The notes beneath the pieces are model-generated. The model saw only the letters and a program-made list of their open reading frames with translations, was not told where the DNA came from and did not search any database. A stretch of DNA of 64,000 bases from Strongyloides papillosus (Eukaryota; Nematoda; Chromadorea; Rhabditida; Strongyloididae), in assembly GCA_005656395.1 (NCBI GenBank), contig SRSI01000027.1:62001-126000 (forward strand), written 5' to 3'. Numbering within the stretch: position 1 is the first letter of the stretch; the number at the start of each line of letters is the position of its first letter. Positions 21,501 to 33,398 of this stretch are shown here, one piece after another. Made by a program: the position numbers and the translations under genes.

Positions 21501-23573
21501 TTTTTTAAACGTTCCTCCATTGAGTTCTCTATCATATATAAAATCAATTAATTTTGATATTTTATTTTTAACATTAGCTAAATTTAAATTTATATTAATC
21601 CGTAATAATGAAGTAAAAATATTAAGATAAATATAGAAATTTTTTGAATATTTCTGTTCCAAGTTAGAAAGGAATAAACGTAATAAGCTGGCTCTATTTT
21701 ACTATTAAAAAGGATTCCATTATATAATCAATTAATAGGTGGAATATATAAATTATATTTAGAATAATCGAATATACTAAGATACATTTTTTCTTTTGAC
21801 CATGCTTAGAGTATAGCAAGTGAAAAATCTTCAGGTAAGTTAAAAATGTAGTACGGGTTTTTTTTCAGAATCTCCAGAGCAAAGACAATTGACACAAGAT
21901 CAGCTGTTTTATTTAGCAATATTCCGGCGTGAGCTTCAACATAAATATGTTTTTTAGAAAATTTCTTATAAACTAATAGCTTTTGACCATAAATCCTGCA
22001 AGACCAGGTTCCTTTCCATTGTATATCCTACTATTTTGTACTGAAGCAGCAACATAAGCAAAATCTATTAAAGATAGTATTGAAACATTGATATGTGGGT
22101 CCCAGAAATTGCTTATACGAAATCTTTTAATTCACATCTTTTAACTGAGTTATTGAAATAACTAGTTAGACCAAAAAAGAAATAGATCAGAAACTAGTTG
22201 TAATACATACCCAAAATTTTTTTAGACTCCAGATGTATCAATTGCTACAATGTTGAATTTGTAATTAGAGTGCCGTTCCAAAAAATTTTTCAGCTAACCT
22301 TATGAAAATAACATTTCAGGAATTCCTTGATTACTTAGAATTGTGATATTAAAAATGTCATATAATAGTTATTGTTCGTCGTCTTTGGAAACAGAAGACT
22401 TCTTTCATTGCATGCTTTTTTTCCTCATTTTTACTAGAGTTCGGTTGCCATGCAGGTATTGATTTAACTTCATTGTTATCATATTCTTTACTGTTTAACA
22501 TTATGATCTTATCTTTTTATCGATAATGAGGTTTCCTGATATATTCAGTAAATTTTATTTTATTGGTTCCAAACTATAAAAAAACAATTTGATAGACATA
22601 AAAATATTATTAATAAGACATATAAAAATTACCTTAACGTGTAAATAACATAATGTTCATAATTGTTCCTTCTTGATTAGTAATCATTCCTGATAAAACA
22701 TTCGTTATGAGATTGTTCTTTACTTATTCACAACACGGAACAAATTATCGATTTGTTCAATAATGGTGCAATTTTACCAGATAAATTCATATGTTCTTTT
22801 AAATTTTCATGAAGCCGTACGCACCTTTTATGTTACTAGGTATGTTTTTTTATCCAAGTTGGCTTTCAAGAATCACTTTTTTCTAAACATTTTAACGATG
22901 TTTAAAAATCCGGACACATGGTACTATAAATTTTTTGAAATACTTCTTCTAAATTCATATTTAAGTCAAGTGCATGTTGTACAGTTTGCAATTATCGTTC
23001 TGCTGATCTATTAAAACAGGAACAATATGCTTTAGAATGAGCAATGTGAATGTTTCTATCTTCTAAATCTAAGTAAAATTCTCAAGAATTGAAGAAAGTA
23101 GGATTATCAACAACACATAAAAATAATTAATCATGTTTGTGACGATATTAATCAATAGACTTAACTGTCTTTTCAATAGATAGTAACCTTACAAAAAAAG
23201 CTTTTTTTACTGCACTGTAACTATCGAAAATAAGAACAATTTTGAGTCTTTAAAAACAAGATATAGTAATATATTTTCCTATTTTCGAACTTATATCTAA
23301 ACCAGCATCTGTTAGTTTTTGTTTATTTCTACAAAATGTCACGCATCTATCACAATTTGATATCAACTTAAGTAGCAAATCAGAATATCTTATGCCAACA
23401 TACTTCAATTGAATTTGCTTTATTACATGTTCTAAACTTCTGTGAAAGTTATGTACACTAAAATATGACTAAAAGTCACACTTAATTTGCCAGCATTTTC
23501 CTAATTTTTTGATTTTGTTTACAAACTATTTTAAAAAATTTATTGTTAAATGATAAAAAAAATACCCATATTG
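18564..23573. other. AT-rich stretch without recognisable genes
   Basis: About 5 kb with only short AT-driven ORFs. On the minus strand at about 21840-22320 the composition is somewhat more coding-like, with many stops, and may be an old transposon relic. I could not identify it. Confidence 0.5.
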
Positions 23574-24660
23574 TCATAGAATACTAAGTTTTATTGAATT
23601 ATAACTATTAGTCAGCTTTTTAATTTCTGCTTCCTCTATCAACGCTCTATTAAATCTGTTAACAATACTGTTAATTGAAATTGTATCAAAACTTTTCTCT
23701 GCAATCAAAACTGCTATTTTGTAACTACATCGCTTTCTTTTATTATTCCTGGTGAATTCTACACTCTTATCATCTGACATCCATTCTTAGTAACTTTTTT
23801 TTAAATTATATCTGAATAGCTTATTTACACTGACATTCATAGGTTGAAGACACCTTGTTATTTTCCCAAGAATCACAGCAATTTCCGAGTGTTCTCTATA
23901 AAGTTGCACAAACAGTAACCGTCATATGTGATTTAACTGAATCCATAATAAGAAGTGACTTGTTATGATTTCGATCAAAAAGCTCTCTCTTCTTCCGGAC
24001 TTTGTCAATCTATTTATTCATAATTTTTTTTGTCATCTACCCTTTTTCGTTCACTTGTACTACTATTCCTTGTGGAAAAGCTACTTCTGGCATAAACCTC
24101 TTTTTAAAGATCACCATCGGCTTCAACTTTTTTTCAACAACTGTTGCAGCTATAACAATTTTAAAATTTAACTTTTCATAGCCCGTAGAAGTGATTTTAG
24201 CGTCCTCATTTCTCTTATATTCTGTAGTTTTACTTTTAACAATATTAAATGTCACAGCTACTTTGTGAATATTGTCAACATTATTTGGAGAAATGTTTAA
24301 TGTGTTTCCTTCATAGCAAACCTTCTAACGGCTTTAACATTTTTTACTTGTAATTTTTTGGAAGAGATTGTCACACATTTGTTACTCTTCTTAGTGATAA
24401 TCCTGCTCTTCTTATAAAATTTTTGCACCAACATGGTCATGTAGCAAGTATATTATTTTCATTATTTCTAGCTTCTTCAATAGCTTTTTTTTATAGTAAT
24501 TGGAGTTACACTTTGATTTTTTTTTCTCTTTTTTTACAACAAAATTATACATTTTCTTTTCCATTTCGGGATATTTTAGTAAAGGTCCACGAAATGCTAT
24601 TCTTTTGTAATCATAAGCCTTTGATAAAAAGTGATCTCATTTACTCCGCCGTCTTTACAT
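23574..24660 (-). pseudogene. pogo/Tigger-like transposase relic
   Basis: Pieces in several frames line up in order with a pogo-superfamily (DDE_1) transposase on the minus strand. Around 24440-24600 is a CENP-B-type HTH region with the LSLRR motif of Tigger proteins. At 24037-24255 comes the catalytic core start, including ITSTGYEK, KPMVIFKK and VVQVNEKG, all close to the family pattern. Near 23940 an LLIMDSVKSH stretch carries the second Asp. At 23574-23780 is the C-terminal tail (KRKRCSYKIAVLIAEKSF). Frame changes and stops separate the pieces, so it is inactive. I could not locate the terminal repeats. Confidence 0.75.
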
Positions 24661-24933
24661 AGATAATTTTGTAATTGTTGTAAATATCCGTTCAGGAAGC
24701 TTCTTTGTTACTTAAACATTTGACTAAAACTTTAGAATTTTCCAGTAAGCAAGCTTTCCTTTGAAGTTTATAATTTAAATCATCCATTGTCATGACTGTT
24801 TGTTGACCATCATTACTAATACTATTTGAAGACTTTTTTCATCTTTTTTACTTACATAACGGTGTGTAATTGCATTTTTGGCATTATCTACTTGTACGTG
24901 CTCTATTAATATAGATATCTTCAGCTCTAGGCT

Positions 24934-25210
24934 TTAAAAATAGAATTTGTGTTTCATGGCTCCAACAACTTTTCTTTGTGACGGCGTTGTAGTCAATGCG
25001 ATAATGTTGTTTATTATTTTTCTGAAGGCGGGAACGTCTTTATTCTTTAGATTGCCAGTAACCGCTGAAAACATCATTCTACAACTTGGAATTCTTGTTA
25101 GCTTTATAATCTCCAGTGCCTTACACATCTTTGTTTTCATAAAAGTTGTTATTAGTTTATATCTTCCGTCATCATCATTTTTTTTAAAAATAACGTTAAT
25201 AAATCAACAA
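24934..25210 (-). CDS. Unidentified coding-like ORF
   Basis: A minus-strand frame of about 90 codons, open from around 25210 to its stop at 24934, with an ATG at 25140. Its composition (mixed charged, Thr/Ser and Cys residues; motifs GNLKNKDVPAF and TTTPSQRKVVGAMKHK) is more protein-like than the AT-rich surroundings. It lies directly upstream of the pogo relic in the same orientation. It may be a fragment of a host or transposon gene. I do not recognise it. Confidence 0.25.
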
Positions 25211-25607
25211 AATCTTCCAATATGTTAATTGATGATGTTCCTTAAAGATTTGAATTTTTTTTATTGCACCACCATTTAAATCGGATGGATTTTTTCAAGT
25301 GAAATATTTGTATCATTAGTGTTCTCAGGATAGAAGAAATTTCTATATAAGCTGGGAGATAAAAGGTAAAAAATCATCTTTTTTATGAATTTAATCAATG
25401 CTTTACCTGTTTCATCTGAAGTATCATTATTGTTAGAGTAGCAAAAATGTTATTATATTTATCGCGTAAACCATATAATAACAATAATATTAATAATATA
25501 TTAAAACCACCATGGAAATATAACAATAACAATCACACAATACATTTGTTACTGATCACAGTTTTGGGGAAATACCTACACTACTCCAAATGCTGATCAC
25601 CAGGGAT

Positions 25608-26324
25608 TCACTTCAGGATAACTTCTTCTCCCTTTGAAGATTCAGCTTCTTTAACCTCAGAGTTCCCTCCTTCATTTTTCTCAGGACTCCATTCATAAAC
25701 TAACATCTTCTTTAAAAACTTCCTGTGCCTCTTGACAACTACACCACCATTCACTGGCTTAATCCATACATTAGCATCTTTAAATCCTTGAATTTCATAG
25801 GGACCTGAATTCTAGGCATCGAGCTTAGAGCTATTCTTTTGCTTCCACATAACTGACTTTCCTACACAAAAGTCATCCTCAAAAGGAACCGGATAATTCT
25901 CTCTACCTTTCCAAAACTTTACTTTCAACACCTCTTTGTCCATGGCACTTAACTTCTTCAATTCCTGAATCTTACAAGACGGATCCTTAACCCGGTCCAC
26001 AAAGACAACTTTTTCAATTTTCTGAGCCTCCTTAGTACCTTTTCCTTCAGAAATTTCATTAATACCTGTACCTTCACACAAGTTACCACTAACGAGCTTA
26101 CAAGCTAAACGGGAATCCAAGACTGCCGCGTCTCTCTCTTTCTTAAAATTTCTTCTCTTCATCGACAACTCAAGAAGCGGACCATTCTCCACCTTTCTTC
26201 CTCCAGTTTCTCTTTCCTGGAAACCTCCTGCGTCATAAACAACATCACTCATATTATTACATACAATTTTCAAAGCATCAGATCTATCGAGACTGAGGAT
26301 GTTCGCTTGTCCATGGTTACCCAT
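25608..26324 (-). pseudogene. ORF of retroelement character, interrupted by one TAG
   Basis: An ATG at 26324 opens 169 codons ending in TAG at 25812-25814. The same frame then continues for 67 codons to TGA at 25608-25610. The part around and after the stop (YPVPFEDDFCVGKSVMWKQK, then NSGPYEIQGF and VVVKRHRKFLKK) resembles the SH3-like tail of a retroelement integrase. The first 120 residues are charged and unfamiliar. The segment has clearly higher GC than its flanks, which suggests transfer or a distinct element. Neither LTRs nor RT are visible, so the identity is tentative. Confidence 0.45.
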
Positions 26325-26725
26325 AATTTTTCCTTTTTTTTAAAATGCCATTTCGCTTGTCCATGGGTTAGCGAAATGGTATAAATTTTTTTTCGCACAA
26401 AATTTGGGTAAGCAAATTTTTTCAAGTTCTATTCATGAACTGTCTATATTCATCTCCTATATGCGGTAATTAATGACAGCAACGCATTCTTCCGGAATGT
26501 AATGCTACAGTTTTATAAAAAAATGTATGAAACCAAAGTACATTCTTCTAAAAAATTATAAAAATGGGTAGTTGTACCATGAAACTATGCTAATACAAAA
26601 TAAAAAAATGCTTTTTTGCTTGTCCATATTTTGTATATTACAAAAAAAAAGCCATTTCGCTTACCCAATGAACAAGTTGTAACAAAAAAATGCTGGTTCG
26701 CTTACCCGTGGACAAGCGAATGTTC
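26297..26725. repeat. Cluster of TTCGCTTGTCC / TTCGCTTACCC motifs
   Basis: Related motifs recur at about 26300, 26353, 26596, 26653 and 26699, with inverted partners. CCATTTCGCT and AGCGAAATGG form a perfect 10-bp inverted pair around 26348-26380. Another near-palindrome (TTCGCTT...ACAAGCGAA) is at about 26698-26721. The cluster overlaps and precedes the start of the minus-strand ORF. It could be a protein-binding array or the end of a mobile element. Confidence 0.5.
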
Positions 26726-26831
26726 TCTCTTCCATTTACAGTTCTTGAAATATACCATCATGATTTTTCATTTTACTAGTTCTAAATTAGTGAATTTCAG
26801 ATACCCTGTTAACAGATGTTATTGTAACTAA

Positions 26832-27146
26832 CATAAGTGTTCATTGCATTGTAGCTTGAATATCTGCATTTTCATAAGATCTTATGTAATCTAAAAAATC
26901 TTTTACACATCAGACTGTAGGCTTTGGTTGAACTGAAATTTTTTCTCTAGCTTTACTTTAAATAAACTTTCTATTGTGTTTATTAATTCATCAGTTAATT
27001 TCATATTACTAAGACTATTTACAGAAAAAATAGCCTAGATTTAAAAGTTAACAATCTATTTTAATGGATATAAACATAAACTATAGCTTTCGTAATTGGT
27101 ATTTCGTAATCGTATTCATTTTGTTTACAACAAAATTATAAATTGT
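26832..27146. other. AT-rich spacer
   Basis: No gene or repeat recognised. Confidence 0.5.
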
Positions 27147-27850
27147 TTAACCCTTTCAACCCCAAACTTGAATTGAATGTAACAACATAAATTCTAATTA
27201 AAATATTACTTTTTAAAAACGAATATAGTAAAAAAAGGATGGCGAAATTGAATGAAATATTTAAAATTCCAATAAAATAAAATTTACCTATCAAATAATA
27301 GCATCTAAATTAGAATAGTTATATACATTTAGTAAGTAAAAAAAAAGTTAATTCTATTGTAAGAATTAGACCTTTTACCTATATCTACTAAATATCATAA
27401 GAAAGTCTAAAATATTTTTATCGTTTTTGGTAAACTTTTGCAATTCTCATCTTTATTATGCATATATACCAAAAACATTTTTCATATCAATCATTTATTG
27501 TAAAATTTACTATTGCTTATAAAAATGTCTAAGAATAGAATATTGCAAGAATTGAATACTTATCCTTATAAAACTCAAAAAGTTACTATAATAATGTTTC
27601 TTTTACTGTTTTATTATCTAACTATATGTATATTTATTTTATAAATTTGTTATTCTAAAATTTTTACTAAATTAGTCAATTTACCTCTACTTTAAATAAC
27701 TACTGTACTTTAATATTAAGTAGCACCATATTCAATTTTAGGTAGGATTATTTTGCCAACCTTTCTCTATCGAATGAGTATAAAATCATTCCATTACCTT
27801 TAACATTGACAAAGTTATGTCTATTACAAGTTTGGGGCTGAAAGGGTTAA
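27147..27850. mobile_element. piggyBac-type MITE
   Basis: TTAA (27147-27150) is followed by CCCTTTCAACCCCAAACTTG. At the other end CAAGTTTGGGGCTGAAAGGG is followed by TTAA (27847-27850). Inverted repeats starting CCCTTT flanked by TTAA duplications are the hallmark of piggyBac elements. The roughly 700-bp interior is AT-rich and has no transposase, so it would depend on an enzyme encoded elsewhere. One mismatch between the 20-bp arms. Confidence 0.85.
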
Positions 27851-28589
27851 ATATCGATTTATATAATGCTCTAGTAAAATAATATTGTCATTACAGCATT
27901 TAATTATCTCTATGTTGCTTAAATATATTTAACAAACTACAACAGGTTTGTCTTCCCATTTTGGTATTAAAAGATACACACCAAAATTAATTTTATTAAA
28001 AATTAATTCCCGACTAATAATTATATGATGTGGAAAGCAATATAAAATTTACTGAATAGTAATGATAAATCCTGACCGAAAGTATATGCACTAATAGTCT
28101 TCTTTTTTAAGAATCTACTTATATAAACATTACTCTTAAGATTTTCTTTTGTATTACATAAATTTAGAATATATAATGAATAACCTTTTCTAGAAATCAA
28201 ATCACTAATTATAGTTTTTTTTATTTTCTTTAGAGCCATGACGTTTTCAGAAATTAGAGTATGACGCAATAAGCAGTCTTCTTATATATTGTATATTCCC
28301 GGATTTTTAAATAGCTTAGTAAAAACATTAAAAGTTCTCAATTTGCTATGAATTTCTTGAGTTAGGTAACTAAGCTCTAATGTTTCGCTTTTTTTTAAAA
28401 AGCTACTGTGGTAACATTATCACTTTCTACTATTATTTCTCTATCTCTAACAAGATTTCAAGGTATGAACAATTTTTCTAACTGCGTATGTTTCTTCCTA
28501 GTTAGTACTATATGATCAAATGTAAGAGGGAATAAACCACTCCTATTTATCTTATAGGTTTAGCAATGACTGCCAAAACTTTTCAACGA
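27851..28589. other. AT-rich stretch without recognisable genes
   Basis: Only short AT-driven ORFs; nothing supported. Confidence 0.5.
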
Positions 28590-28970
28590 GCTATTCTTTA
28601 TGAACTGTATTCTAAATCTTTCAGAACGTACTTCACTATTTATAATGTAGTTAATATTTAACGGTATTAACTTCATCTCGTCTATTCTTGGTCTTTAACG
28701 AGATCCTTTAAATAGGTATTAATTACTTTTTTATTCTAGAATGTATTATCGAATTTTGAAAACGTATTTTATTACCTATCGATAGTTAATATTTAACAAT
28801 ATTAACTTTATTGCCTTAGTGATATTTCTTAGTCTCTAACGAAATCTTCTAAATAGAAATTAATTGCTTCTCTACTCTAGAATGTGTCGTAGATCTTTCG
28901 AACTTAATTGATTACATATTTATAGTTAACATTTAGCAGTATTAGCTCTATCTCATTAATGTATGTTTTT
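28590..28970. repeat. Degenerate tandem repeat, period ~130-140 bp
   Basis: Two to three units share the order GTTAATATTTAACRRTATTAACTT, then TCTTTAACGAGATC-like, then TCTAGAATGT-like blocks. Units start near 28631, 28763 and 28901 and are clearly diverged. No coding potential was recognised. Confidence 0.55.
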
Positions 28971-29709
28971 CTATATTTGTACGGTACTTATAGTTGCTAT
29001 CGTATTTGTTAGAGTATTCAACTAGCCTCACCTTAACAAATGAGATAATTATAATTCTATTGTTAGCATTATAACTTTCTAACAAGCTAATGGATAAGAC
29101 AATGTCTCTCTAAGGTGGTTTGAATTATACATTTAAGTTTAAGTAGCCTTTAACATTTCCTCCTTGAAATACGCAGCCGAAGTTTTAAAGAATAATGTAA
29201 TTACACGTAGCCAGAAACACACAGTATGTTAAGGTTCTCGCGAACTCTGATTGCTATTTATATACAATTAATTTCGCTAATAACTGGATAATAGCTTGTT
29301 CTTATTTTTTGAGCATTTTCCTTTTTACTTCAACTCTTTATACACCAAATTTTTTTATGTTTAATTTATGTATGAAAACTCATAAAACAATTCGATGTAG
29401 GAGTTTAACGTAAGTACGCATTTTATTTTTGGAACTTATTATAATTCGGTTTTTTACAACGCGTCCTCTTATCAAAAAAAATTGACCAATGTGCCGTTTA
29501 ATATTTACAAACTTCTGTTAGAAATGCTGCACTTGACCCTTTTTTCTTCTCTTTTCATTGCTAATCTAGAGAATTTAGAAGAGGGCGTCCTTTTTTCTTA
29601 ATGGTGCCTTTCGCTCTTAACATAAGTAAGATGAAATTTTAGTTTTAAATTCTAGTAAGCTATGTCAGTCTTTCTGAATTATATTTTGTAGTGAACAATC
29701 CTTTTTATG
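28971..29709. other. Sequence without recognised features
   Basis: Less AT-rich than average in places. I found no ORF or repeat that I can support. Confidence 0.45.
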
Positions 29710-29937
29710 CAGGGTGTTCCGCGTAGAACTCCTCAGATACTTACATTTATAATTCTGCGCATAGTTAAATTACAAATTTGGTATTATAACTATTTTGTAG
29801 CTGAAATAAATATCATTTTAATTTTAAAAATGTTACAACAAATTGTGGATTTTGGAAGGAGTTATGGATCTTCGAAATTAAGGGTTATTTTTGGTATATA
29901 TGGATATGTTACTTTTTTATATAAAAAGATATTTTAA
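29710..29937 (+). repeat. Diverged repeat copy R1
   Basis: Begins CAGGGTGTTCCGCG and resembles the segment at 32162-32395 in the same orientation along roughly 230 bp. Shared landmarks include ATTATAA-(A/C)-TATTTTGTAGCTGA and GGAGTTATGG. The CAGGGTG start is typical of transposon ends. The ORF across it is probably fortuitous. Confidence 0.55.
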
Positions 29938-30439
29938 TGACGACTAAATGGACACTCACCCAGTAAATTAATAAATTTTGTTATGTATTTTTTCACAACT
30001 AAAATTAAAATAATAAGTTATTACTAAAGACATTATCTTATAATAAAAAAACATATAATAGTAGCAACAATATGTATTTCGAAAAAACCTAGTCATTGTG
30101 CATCTTTTAAGAGTTAAAGTCTGAAATAATGGACGCATTTTTTCGATATCTTTTGGATTCATTTTATGATAGCAACGCATTTGACCGTAACACCTATTCA
30201 TTAAAAATTTAAAAAAAAATTCTACAAAAAAAGTTAACATTTCATTAAAAAATATTAATTTTTATATATTATCATTTTTTGTTAAAAAAATCGTCTACTA
30301 TTTCAGAATAACTTTATTTATTGTTTATACCAATCTTTTAACATTTTTGTATTTTTACTTTCTGAAGGTGCTATATCCATATATAGATCATTAAATTTCT
30401 TACTAATAACGAAAATGCAAAAATAAAAGGTAAATTATA

Positions 30440-31326
30440 TTAGGTTGTTGCAAAAGTTCTGTCGTATTTTTTATGGTCATTTTTAATCATCAAAAAAACA
30501 TGATTACAACTGATATAAAATTAAGTTATTATAATAATTAGATAGCTCCACTTCTTAACTTTAAAATTCGTATAATTACAATTTGTTACACCGTCTATGC
30601 TACATTTTCTTTTGCTAAACATGGATATGGTCAGAAGTCATTTTTGATACTGTATTTTCTAAGAGCTCCAACTAAGACAAATGACAACTGGTGCTTCCAA
30701 AAATTTTTGTGTAGCATTGGGGAGAGATGTAGTAAATGTTGGAACTATGTAAAGATCGTTCTTAAAGTTTTAAGACAAAGAAATGAATCTTGAAGATGAA
30801 GTATGGATTTGTATGGCTTTAGCTTCGAATGAAAATTTTTTCATATTCTATAATTTCCAAACTAATTTTTATGACCTCTATTGTAAAATTCTACCAAAAT
30901 TAAACAAAAAAATCCTGAAGAAATTATGAAATTCGAAAAATGACAAAAATGTTGTTCTTCAATATGACGGCATGTGACATTAAAGACTCAAAAAAATCTG
31001 GATAAGTGAAGTTATGAATTTCTCTCGCACACAAAGCAATTTCCAGATGTTTCTCCATCTAATCTCTACTTACTCTTATCTCTACATAGCTTCCAGGATG
31101 GTAGATACTTCAGTAAAGTTGGTATGGCAAATATTGCTTTTTTTGAAACTTTCTTCAAAAAGAATGAGAAATTCTTTACATTTGGAATCAATAAGGTAGC
31201 TACTAAATGGAGACTAGTTGTAGATTATATTCGATAATATATTGTAGATTAGATATATTTTCTATTAAAATTATAGCGTTCTAAAGTTTCTGTAAAAAAA
31301 ACGACAGAACTTTTGCAACAATCTAA
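30440..31326 (+). mobile_element. Mariner relic (887 bp)
   Basis: The left end TTAGGTTGTTGCAAAAGTTC is matched by an inverted copy at the right end (31299-31326) with one or two mismatches, and TA dinucleotides flank both ends. The terminal sequence and TA target are typical of mariner. It is several hundred bp shorter than an autonomous mariner, so it is internally deleted. Confidence 0.85.
30780..31245 (+). pseudogene. Mariner transposase remnant
   Basis: In shifting plus-strand frames the C-terminal half of a mariner transposase is readable. A degenerate SPDVSPSNLYLL-type block corresponds to the YSPDLAPSDYHLF motif. It is followed by the KNEKFFTFGINKVATKW block, which matches the family tail. 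Stops and frameshifts are present and the N-terminal DNA-binding region is missing. Confidence 0.7.
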
Positions 31327-31659
31327 TATAATTATTGCTATAATATACCTGATGTGATTGGAATAATATTTATTCGCTAGGTGAGTGTGCATTCTATCAA
31401 ATTTTTAAATTAATTTGTGGAGTAACTTTTTAGAACTTTTTCAAGTATAACTATCTTATAGTGTAGCATTTCATTATGAATCCATTTCATGAACTGAAAG
31501 AATGAATCGCACTTCATAATCTTATTTCTAAATTAATGTTGCAGTATAAAGCACATGAATAATCAACCTCTCTGCATCTCATATGCTTATCTATAATTCT
31601 CACGTGCACAGTACAACAAAATTTTCTTAGCATACCTCTTAAACGGTAAATTTTCATCT

Positions 31660-32045
31660 TTGCCAACCAAACTACTCAATGAAGAAGAACTGGAAAAACA
31701 AACTAATCCAGATATTAGATGTTATATTAGAAACTTACAAGTAGCCAGAAAATTGTCGCTGAAACTATTTTCTGCAATAGAGATTAGTTAAATGAGAGAA
31801 AATTATTATCCCAAAATGTAGAATTCAAATTGAAACCAAAGAATTTGGTACTCTTGTAGAATCACAATATAACATCAAAATTTGACACCACATATAAACG
31901 TGAGGTATATGAAGTGGTAAAAGTTGAGAGAAATCAAGAACCGCTGAAAAAATACGAAGATAACTCTAGAATTAGACGATATAGAATTGTGCATGTTAAC
32001 AATGTCAAATTATTTAATGAACCACATAATAGAAATATCATTGTT
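31660..32045 (+). pseudogene. Retrotransposon integrase-tail relic
   Basis: A plus-strand frame with a few stops reads NLQVARKLSLKLFSAIE and, after a break, KFDTTYKREVYEVVKVER and RRYRIVHVNNVKLF. The order and spacing fit the region after the integrase core and the C-terminal SH3-like domain of a Ty3/Gypsy element. No RT or LTR is visible nearby, so only the tail survives. Confidence 0.6.
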
Positions 32046-32161
32046 AGGAAAATAAGTTTTTAAGAGTGAGGAAGGAATATATGGACAAATTTTCTTTTTC
32101 AAGGACGGAAGGAGAAAAACATAAAAGACGAAATTCAAAAACAATTACAATCGTGAATATA

Positions 32162-32395
32162 CAGGGTAGCCCACCTAAAACTCCCCAGACATTTGCATAT
32201 ATATCTCCACGCATAGATAAGCTACAAACATAATATTATAATCATTTTGTAGCTGAGATATATCCCATCCTAAATCTATTGACAAATTAACAAAATAAAG
32301 ATTTTAGTTGGAGTTATGGGCTATTGAAATTTAGGTGCATTCTTCGACTTTCACTAGATGTAACTTTTTTATTTGGAAAGATTTTTTAAAAATTG
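32162..32395 (+). repeat. Diverged repeat copy R2
   Basis: Begins CAGGGTAGCCCACC and runs parallel to R1 at 29710-29937. Together the two direct copies bracket the mariner and integrase relics. Confidence 0.55.
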
Positions 32396-33108
32396 TTGCA
32401 GATTCTAAAAGTACAAAGTCTTTTGTACTAAATCCTAAAATTACATAAAAATTGATGTCTCGCAACTTTGTTTAATTTTTAAATAAAAGTTAAAAATCTT
32501 AATTTTTGCCAAAAAATCGATGTTTTTTAAGAATAAAATTTTAAGCGAGCTATTTTTTAAAAAGGTTTATTAATATTCTGATAGAGTAAGCAAAGCTCTA
32601 TCGAATAAGTATAAAGTCACTAAATTTGATTAAGTTTGAAGAAAGTTATGAATAGTCAAAAATTGACAATTTTTTACAATAATTCTATAAAAAAAGAAAA
32701 TATGTCAACCTTTTTCAAGTTTTCGGGTACGGATTATGTTTGGTTTTCAAAAGTATTTAAAATATTGTTTTATTTTAATAAATACTTGTTCATATTTTAA
32801 AAATAGAGGGTATGAAATTATGAGTGGATATACAAAAAATTTAAAAGACACATTATAATCGTTCTTACAGAGTAATATCTATACAAAATAGTATAAAATA
32901 ATAGTAAATGGTGTGGAAGTATTGGAAAAATTATTTTTTTCTTGAATTTGGGTGAGAAAGAATATTTCAATTCTTTAGATAATTTATGAACAAACAAGTA
33001 ATTATCTGTAAACTAACATGGATAAGTAGTGTTATTATTGTTTTTAGAATACCATAAAGATCAGGGAAAGTATTATTTGTATTTTAACTTTTAAATGAAC
33101 CAGCCTTA
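32396..33108. other. AT-rich spacer left of the Helitron
   Basis: No gene recognised. The phrase 'AAGAAAGTTATGAATAGTCAAAA' type sequence near 32640 is faintly like the 527-bp repeat family further right, but is too diverged to call. Confidence 0.4.
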
Positions 33109-33127
33109 GACCTGCCTTCGGCAGGTC
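33109..33127 (-). terminator. Candidate Helitron 3' hairpin
   Basis: GACCTGCC, a 3-nt loop and GGCAGGTC form a perfect 8-bp stem. It is strikingly GC-rich in a very AT-rich region. Helitrons use such a hairpin near the 3' end as a replication terminator. Its role here is inferred from position. Confidence 0.6.
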
Positions 33128-33398
33128 ACGTCTGGTCCGCAGAGCATATTTTTTTATATGAGAATTTTATGAAAAGTTATTAATCGAAATATTTGTATAA
33201 AAAATTTGTTATTCAAAGAAATAATAAACACAATTAAAAAACAATCATTTATTTAAAAATGTTAAAAAAATACAATTAAAAAAAAGTCATTTAATTAAAA
33301 ATGTTAAAAAATTATTCTTGATCCATTGTTTTGACTCTCCATCTGCTTTTATTGCTGTCATCATTTTGTTCATCATATTTTCATTATCTCATTAGAAT

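Noticed and set aside
22763..23014. Plus-strand 83-codon ORF
   Set aside because: AT-driven, hydrophobic composition with no start context or domain-like pattern.
29710..32395. R1 and R2 as LTRs of one retrotransposon
   Set aside because: They are only moderately similar, lack TG...CA ends and bracket unrelated relics.
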